From Nitrosococcus watsonii C-113 (GTDB lineage: Bacteria; Pseudomonadota; Gammaproteobacteria; Nitrosococcales; Nitrosococcaceae): DNA of 64,000 bases. Position 1 is the stretch's first letter. Each line of letters starts with the position of its first letter. The notes under the pieces were generated by a model. That model was not told where the DNA came from, did no database searches, and worked only from the letters and a program-made list of their open reading frames with translations. Where the stretch lies: positions 1,828,001 through 1,892,000 of the forward strand of contig NC_014315.1 of assembly GCF_000143085.1 (NCBI RefSeq). Direction: 5' to 3'. This document shows, piece after piece, positions 58,643-64,000 of this stretch. Made by a program: the position numbers and the translations under genes.

Positions 58643-61546
58643 TTATAAAAGCGATTTCTGTAGTAACTCCGCCGGATGGTAGGCAAGTACCTTGGTTCCT
58701 TCTTTGATTTGGGCCCGGCAACTTGTGCCCGGCGCGCAAATTAAGGTGCCCGCTGATGCTTGGCGAACCGACGGGAATAATACGAGCTCTCCGATACGTA
58801 ATGATACTTCATAATGTTCTTGTTCATAACCAAAAGCTCCTGCCATCCCGCAACAACCCGATGGAATAGATTCTACGGTGGTCCCTTCCATCAAAGCTAA
58901 TGCATCCAGAAGCGGTTGCATCCCGGACAGAGCCTTTCCATGACAATGGCCATGGACTAAAATACGGCGGGGCTGGCTATCAAAAAATGACGGATTAAGC
59001 TGCCCAGCGGCAGCTTCTTGGGCAATAAATTCCTCGAATAACTGGGCTTTGCCCGCCACCACTTCTGCCTTGCGGCGACTCTCGCCCCTCGGCAGTAGCG
59101 CCAAGGCTTCATCCCGGAAGGTTAATAGTTCCGACGGTTCCAACCCAATCAGTGGCTTGCCCTCAGCGGCATGAGGATAAAGGCGGACCACAGCCTCCTC
59201 AAGCAAATTTCGAGCTAAACGCAGTTGACCCTGGCTAATCTGTATCCTGCCTGCTGACAACCAAGGGGTCACGATGATCTTATAACCTAACTGTTCCAGA
59301 CAGCTAACAGCCGCCATCCCAATCTGAGGATCGAAGAACTCGGTCCAAAGATCGTTAATAAGCACTACTTCACCCCGAGGGCCCGTATGAATATGAGGAA
59401 GCCGGGTTCGGAGTTGAGAGCTAAAAGTACGGCGTGCTAAGAGGGGAAGCTGGCGTTGGGGATGAAATTTTAATACCCGCTGAAGCAACTTTGAAGCCAA
59501 TATCCAATTGGCCACAGCGGGTAACCAAGAGCCTAAACGAGCTAAGTGTTGGAACTGACTCAAAATCCGCCCGCGCCAGGGAACTCCATGGCGATCCTGG
59601 TATTGTTGCAGAAATTCCGCCTTCATAAGCGCCATGTCGACTCCCGCCGGGCATTCTGTCTTACAGCCCTTGCAGGCTAGGCATAGATCCAGGGCCTCTT
59701 TAAGCAAGGGGCTATTTTCGCCCGTCAGCCCTCCAGACAATGCTAACACTTGGCGAAAAACATTAGCCCGGCCTCGGGTACCATGCAGCTCCTCACCGGC
59801 AGCCATATAGGAGGGACACATGGTTCCCTGGCCAGCTTGTTTGAGACAAACTCCCGCCCCATTGCAGCGAGCGGCAGCTCCCTGTAAACCTTGATCCTTA
59901 CGCCAATCGAAGAAGGTTAAGGAGGATTCTATAGGCGCTTCCTTCTGGGTACGAAGCGATTCCAGCAAGGGAGGAGGCGCTAGAATTTTCCCAGGATTAA
60001 AGCAAGAACGAGGATCAGCCGCCTGCTTAATACGACTTAATAGAGCAACGATTTCCGGACCTAATACCGCTTCCAGAAAGGGAGCCCGCAGCCGTCCATC
60101 ACCATGCTTTGCGGAAAAGGCTCCGCCAAATTCCTTCACCAATTCTGCCATCTCAACCATAATGGCGCAAAATCGCTCTCGCTCTTCCGCCAAAGTCAGA
60201 TCCAGCGCGGGCCGCAAGTGGAGCAATCCCCGTCCAGCAGATCCATATATCACGCAATGAACCCCATAGCGGGCCATTAAAGTTTGCACTCGGGCCACAT
60301 AGGCGGGAAGATCCCTCACGGCAACGGCGGTATCCTCAATGCCAGTAACGGCCTTGTGCCTGCCGGGCATCCCCATGAGCAGTCCGAGGCCAGCGCGGCG
60401 CACTGCCCAGGCCTGTTCGGGAAATGCCAAAACAGGGGCCGCATAACACCCATGGCTTGTGCGTAAATCCGCCACTAAAGCCTCTCCCCGCCCTTGGAGT
60501 GGGTCCCCCTTCTCTTCTAGTTCAATGAGCAAAATTGCTACCGGATCGTCTATTATCCAGGAACAATTTTTTACCTGCTCCGGATTATTTTGGGCTAAGC
60601 CGATTATCGTTTTATCTAGCAACTCTACCGCGACTGGTTGATGCGCTAATATCCCAGCCACCGCCCGTAAAGCCTCATCCAGACTGTTAAAGTGAGCCGT
60701 TACAAGTATCCGCTCCCCAGGCAAGGGAACCAGCTTCAAAGTCGCTTCGGTCACTAGGGCCAGCGTCCCCTCGCTGCCACATAAAAAAGGCGCTAAATTG
60801 AAGAGACGCCCCTGCGACACCCAAGGTTGGCCCTGGGCTAACAAATCCAGGGGATAGCCTTGGTTACAAGGAATCCCTCGGCTGCTGGGATAGCGTTCCA
60901 AAATAATCTTCCGCTGCTCCGCCACCGCTTCCACCACGGCCCGATAGAGATTTCCTTCCAGAGAATCCTGCGTCAATTTAATATCCAATTCGCCAGGGTT
61001 AAGCGGCCCAAAGCGCACAATACTGCCATCGCTTAGCACCGCCTTAACCTCTAGCACATGGTCCCGGGTCGTACCATAGTGGAGACCATGTAGGCCCCAC
61101 GCATTATTGCCCATCATCCCGCCTATCTGGCAACGGCTGCCGGTAGAAGGGTCCGGCGCAAACATTAGGCCCGAGGGCCGAAGCTGTTGGTTCAAGACAT
61201 CTAAAACTACTCCTGGCTGCACTCGCGCCCAGCGACGGGGTGCATCAATTTCCAGTACTTTTGTCCAATGCTGGGAAACATCGACCACCAATCCCTCCCC
61301 CACGCATTGACCCGCCAAGCTGGTGCCCGCAGCGCGGGGAATCAAGGCAATCCGGTGACTGTTAGCAAATCGTATCAGCGTTACACAATCCTCAACGCTG
61401 CGAGGCCGCACTACCCCCAAAGGAAGCTGCTGATAGGGAGAAGCATCGGTGGCATAAAGCATCCGACTCAAACGATCAGTCAGTACTTCTCCCTGGATCG
61501 CCCGGGAGAGCTCTTGAAGGAGGTAATCAAAGGTTGCTGGAGGCAT
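58643..61546 (-). CDS. Fused FAD-binding dehydrogenase and Fe-S (CCG-domain) protein, YdiJ/D-lactate dehydrogenase type
   Basis: A 967-residue fusion. N-terminal FAD_binding_4 domain (about 10-200, with RAAGTSLAGQCVG and GGMMGNNAWGLHGLHYG) and a FAD-oxidase C-terminal domain; then two 4Fe-4S clusters (CNGAGVCLKQ...CP, then CLACKGCKTECP) and CCG-type domains (HGHCHGKAL; GCCGMAGAFGYE). This layout corresponds to glycolate/D-lactate/D-2-hydroxyglutarate oxidoreductases in one chain, such as YdiJ. Electrons would enter the quinone pool. The ATG at 61544-61546 is preferred over an upstream in-frame TTG. Confidence 0.88.
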   Translation of the reverse strand: MPPATFDYLLQELSRAIQGEVLTDRLSRMLYATDASPYQQLPLGVVRPRSVEDCVTLIRFANSHRIALIPRAAGTSLAGQCVGEGLVVDVSQHWTKVLEIDAPRRWARVQPGVVLDVLNQQLRPSGLMFAPDPSTGSRCQIGGMMGNNAWGLHGLHYGTTRDHVLEVKAVLSDGSIVRFGPLNPGELDIKLTQDSLEGNLYRAVVEAVAEQRKIILERYPSSRGIPCNQGYPLDLLAQGQPWVSQGRLFNLAPFLCGSEGTLALVTEATLKLVPLPGERILVTAHFNSLDEALRAVAGILAHQPVAVELLDKTIIGLAQNNPEQVKNCSWIIDDPVAILLIELEEKGDPLQGRGEALVADLRTSHGCYAAPVLAFPEQAWAVRRAGLGLLMGMPGRHKAVTGIEDTAVAVRDLPAYVARVQTLMARYGVHCVIYGSAGRGLLHLRPALDLTLAEERERFCAIMVEMAELVKEFGGAFSAKHGDGRLRAPFLEAVLGPEIVALLSRIKQAADPRSCFNPGKILAPPPLLESLRTQKEAPIESSLTFFDWRKDQGLQGAAARCNGAGVCLKQAGQGTMCPSYMAAGEELHGTRGRANVFRQVLALSGGLTGENSPLLKEALDLCLACKGCKTECPAGVDMALMKAEFLQQYQDRHGVPWRGRILSQFQHLARLGSWLPAVANWILASKLLQRVLKFHPQRQLPLLARRTFSSQLRTRLPHIHTGPRGEVVLINDLWTEFFDPQIGMAAVSCLEQLGYKIIVTPWLSAGRIQISQGQLRLARNLLEEAVVRLYPHAAEGKPLIGLEPSELLTFRDEALALLPRGESRRKAEVVAGKAQLFEEFIAQEAAAGQLNPSFFDSQPRRILVHGHCHGKALSGMQPLLDALALMEGTTVESIPSGCCGMAGAFGYEQEHYEVSLRIGELVLFPSVRQASAGTLICAPGTSCRAQIKEGTKVLAYHPAELLQKSLL

Positions 61547-61808
61547 GCTTCTCAATACGCACAAAACCGTTCATTACTATAAGCATTTACGAATTAGTTT
61601 GGTTGTGCCTTAAAAAACTGGGCGTCTCTTGAAAATTATTATGGCTTATTTGCTTCAAAGTCGCGATGAATCACCTAAACTATAAGAGGGATGGTTTCAA
61701 GTTCGGCATAATTCCAGTCTGCAATTTTATTTATCCAGAAGCATAGTAGTTTATCTGAGGTATTTCCCTGCTAACCCAAGCAGCTAGCAATTCCCGCTAT
61801 CAAACCTA

Positions 61809-63749
61809 TCAAAAAGAAAACTCGATACCACCAAAGCCAGAGATACCTGGTGTGCCGAATCCAAACACTTCCTGATATTGTTTATCCAGCAGGTTATTCG
61901 CTCGGGCAAATAATTGGAAATAGTTAGTGACCTCATAGGAAATAGCAGCGTTAACTACTGTATAACTAGGCAGAGGGATACCCCCTACATCTTGCCGATG
62001 CCCCACATAAACCACCTGAAGATGGAGGTTACCCTTACTCAAAAAGCGGTAATTAGCGTTAAAGCCTGCTTTGCGTTCCGGACGCCGTACCAAAGGCTGA
62101 CCGGTTTTCTCATCTTGAGTATGCATCTGAGTATAGTTCCCACGCAAAGTCAATTCTTCCAGGGGCGTTAAATTCATAAAAATCTCCCAGCCCCTAATTT
62201 TGGCTGCATCAATATTAATAAGCTGGAAGTTATCAGCAGCCACCTGGCTAAACTGGATTAAATCAGTCAGTTCATTGTCGAAATAGGTCACCCCTACTGC
62301 CCCCTCATCGTTCCAAAAGGATTGTTCTACTCCGATGTCCCAGGAACGGCTCATTTCAGGGCTTAAATCTGGATTGTTGTATTCAAGCTGGGGAGTATTG
62401 CGGTCATCCTGAGTGGTATTGAAGCGCTCATCAAATAACTGGGTTAAAGTAGGGGCTTTAAAACCAGTACCGTAGCTCCCCCTGAGCGTGAGGCCCAATC
62501 CATCAAATACGAGGGCGGCGGTTGTCCGGCCGGTAATTTTAGAACCAAAAATGCTATGATCATCTAACCGTATCCCCCCAGTGAGAAACAGCTTATCCCA
62601 AAAACTCAATTGATCTTGCAAGTAGTATCCCTTGGTGTCAACGCTCTTCCGGGGCAAGTTTGAACCCGGCGATTGGGCCTCCATGCTGGCCTCTTCCCAG
62701 GCGAATCCAAAGGTCAGAGTATGTTCCTTAGAAAAACGCAGGTTATGTTGCCAATCCACTTTGATTTTCTCCCCCTTAAAAGAACCTGGGAAAGGAAAAG
62801 GGTTCTGAGGGTCTGGCCGATTTTGATTTTCCCTATCATGGTGGGTAAAAGAAACCCCAAGTATTTGTTCCCATAGATTATCAAACAAAGTGAGATGTCC
62901 TTGACCCCGGAGAAACAACTGTTGGCTATCCAGAGTCGAATTAGGATCATCTATGGGTACAAAACGGCCCCTATTATCAACCGTCGATCCATCAATGTCA
63001 GTATGGTTACCGTTATAGCGCAAGGTAGTATCAAGGGAAAAATTGGGCGTAGGCGTTAGCCCGAATCGCCCCGTGAGGGTTGTATTCCGATCACCATCTT
63101 TTTCCGGGTTGCCCCGGCGAGAATCAGCTGCCGAGATGCCAGCGCTTTCAAGGCGAGTCCCGGTCAGGCTGTAATTAACAAGGTCATTCCCGCCATGTAC
63201 TCCCCCTGTCGCCTTGAAGGTACTAAAAGAACCACCTTCGACGCGAGCGGTAACGCGAGGCTTGCCCCTTCCCTTCTTAGTAATGATATTGATAACGCCG
63301 CCAATGGCATCGGAACCATAAAGGGTGCTTTGCGGCCCTCGCAGAATCTCAATGCGCTCGATATTATCCGTTAGCAAATTGGCGAAATCGAAAGAACCAC
63401 TGGGGTTGCTGGGATCATTGGCTTCTACCCCATCAATGAGCACCAGGGTATGGTTGGCGTTTGCCCCCCGCAGGAATACCGAGGTCTGCTGGCCTAAACC
63501 GCCACTTTGAACAACGTCGACTCCTGGTAGGCCTCGCAATACCTCGGATACTGGCATTCTTTGCCGCTGGGCAAGATCTTCGGCGGTAATGACACTTATA
63601 TCACTCCCTACATCTTGCGCTGGCGTTGGAGTCCGTGTTGCCGTCACCACCATCGGCGCTAGGGTTTTTGGGGCCTGCTGCTCACCGGCATAAACAACGG
63701 ACCCTAGCCCTATCAGGCCACCTAATCCAAGCGTTGAAAATATTTTCAA
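61809..63749 (-). CDS. btuB: TonB-dependent vitamin B12 receptor, BtuB-like
   Basis: A 646-residue outer-membrane receptor. Signal peptide (residues 1-22, ending YAG), TonB box (MVVTATRTP), plug domain (VLRGLPGVDVVQSGG; LIDGVEANDP; IERIEILRGPQSTLYGSDAIGGVINI) and a 22-strand barrel ending in GIEFSF with C-terminal Phe. Identification as the cobalamin receptor rests on the closely matching plug and, above all, on the cobalamin riboswitch upstream. Two TTG codons (63750-63752 and 63747-63749) can start it; AGGAGG at 63756-63761 is 6 bases from the second and only 3 from the first, so I choose 63749. Confidence 0.9.
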   Translation of the reverse strand: MKIFSTLGLGGLIGLGSVVYAGEQQAPKTLAPMVVTATRTPTPAQDVGSDISVITAEDLAQRQRMPVSEVLRGLPGVDVVQSGGLGQQTSVFLRGANANHTLVLIDGVEANDPSNPSGSFDFANLLTDNIERIEILRGPQSTLYGSDAIGGVINIITKKGRGKPRVTARVEGGSFSTFKATGGVHGGNDLVNYSLTGTRLESAGISAADSRRGNPEKDGDRNTTLTGRFGLTPTPNFSLDTTLRYNGNHTDIDGSTVDNRGRFVPIDDPNSTLDSQQLFLRGQGHLTLFDNLWEQILGVSFTHHDRENQNRPDPQNPFPFPGSFKGEKIKVDWQHNLRFSKEHTLTFGFAWEEASMEAQSPGSNLPRKSVDTKGYYLQDQLSFWDKLFLTGGIRLDDHSIFGSKITGRTTAALVFDGLGLTLRGSYGTGFKAPTLTQLFDERFNTTQDDRNTPQLEYNNPDLSPEMSRSWDIGVEQSFWNDEGAVGVTYFDNELTDLIQFSQVAADNFQLINIDAAKIRGWEIFMNLTPLEELTLRGNYTQMHTQDEKTGQPLVRRPERKAGFNANYRFLSKGNLHLQVVYVGHRQDVGGIPLPSYTVVNAAISYEVTNYFQLFARANNLLDKQYQEVFGFGTPGISGFGGIEFSF

Positions 63750-63754
63750 CAATC

Positions 63755-63879
63755 TCCTCCTCTGGGACCGCGCGCACCCGCACGGCAGTCATTTGCAAAT
63801 ACGCTGCAGAGGAAGACAATAAGGCTCCGTCACCCATCATAGGGTCTAGAAAAAGGATAATCTCGGTATTGTCGCCCTC
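63755..63879 (-). promoter_or_regulatory. Expression platform between cobalamin riboswitch and btuB
   Basis: On the RNA, segment TCTTCCTCT (plus-strand 63808-63816) can pair with the ribosome site region AGAGGAGGA (63755-63763; eight pairs plus one G-U), or alternatively as part of 63809-63821 with the upstream GAGGGCGACAATA (63867-63879; 11 of 13 pairs). The two helices exclude each other, which would switch translation. Confidence 0.5.
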
Positions 63880-63885
63880 CGCAAC

Positions 63886-64000
63886 ACCACGGGACACTCT
63901 AGGCCGGTCTCCGGGCTTGCAAGTAAGCGGCGATTAAAATACCCGCTGGGCTGATAGCCTTCCCACGGAAATCCGCAGTGGCTTAATAACCAACCTTTCC
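63886..64000 (-). promoter_or_regulatory. Cobalamin riboswitch (5' part cut by window edge)
   Basis: The minus strand carries conserved blocks of the adenosylcobalamin aptamer in the right order: AAGCCACTG and GGGAAGG (63958-63986), then the B12 box AGCCCGGAGACCGGCC (about 63904-63919). The 5' core helices lie beyond position 64000. It would lower btuB expression when cobalamin is plentiful. Confidence 0.88.

Overview
The window looks like a chromosomal segment of a gammaproteobacterium, most likely Nitrosococcus or a close relative in the Chromatiales. That assignment is inference: it rests on Gram-negative envelope genes (lptF/lptG, btuB, metal RND pump), gammaproteobacterial protein types (Rnk, YfdX, VpsR-like regulator, SmrA-type protein), two PEP-CTERM surface proteins, an NnrS protein and an H+-type pyrophosphatase. 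No ammonia-oxidation genes lie in the window, so the genus is not proven. Base composition is mixed, with AT-rich intergenic stretches.

Layout. 1-11.5 kb: end of a CzcA-type metal efflux pump, a corA/DUF599 pair, a DUF2959 lipoprotein, bacterioferritin, NnrS, a universal stress protein, a P2-type cation ATPase and a DUF3422 protein. This is a metal-ion and stress block. 11.5-22 kb: a small PEP-CTERM protein, an HtrA-like protease followed by gpmA, a 660-base non-coding region with three perfect DnaA boxes, the formaldehyde detoxification pair adhC-fghA, a patatin phospholipase, folE with a PhyH dioxygenase, a class II glutamine amidotransferase, and hsp20-lon.

24.3-30.4 kb is an accessory pocket between lon and a tRNA-Thr(CGT) gene. 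It holds a decayed membrane-protein gene, an IS630 remnant, an internally deleted IS3-type element that keeps its long terminal repeats, a serine resolvase split by a second IS630-type element, a DUF885 protein and an orphan HrgA-like protein. Several of the scars can be reconstructed base by base.

30.5-47 kb is mostly housekeeping: K+-type membrane pyrophosphatase (hppA), a large PEP-CTERM surface protein, an FtsH-family protease, a YfdX lipoprotein, an Smr protein, purL, an RDD protein and lptF-lptG. 47-54.8 kb holds a VpsR-like regulator with a changed GAFTGA loop, then a cluster of phospholipase D-VTT fusion, a protein with a degenerate P-loop, and an MscS channel, followed by a predicted diiron protein. 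54.9-64 kb: DUF4156 protein and rnk, a LysR regulator, DUF1232 and DCC-family proteins, a CPBP protease with a fused FAD/Fe-S dehydrogenase, and a BtuB-like receptor under a cobalamin riboswitch that is cut by the right edge.

The most interesting signals are the DnaA-box palindrome at 15.5 kb, the PLD-VTT/degenerate NTPase/MscS cluster, the mutually exclusive helices downstream of the cobalamin riboswitch, and the graveyard of internally deleted transposons.
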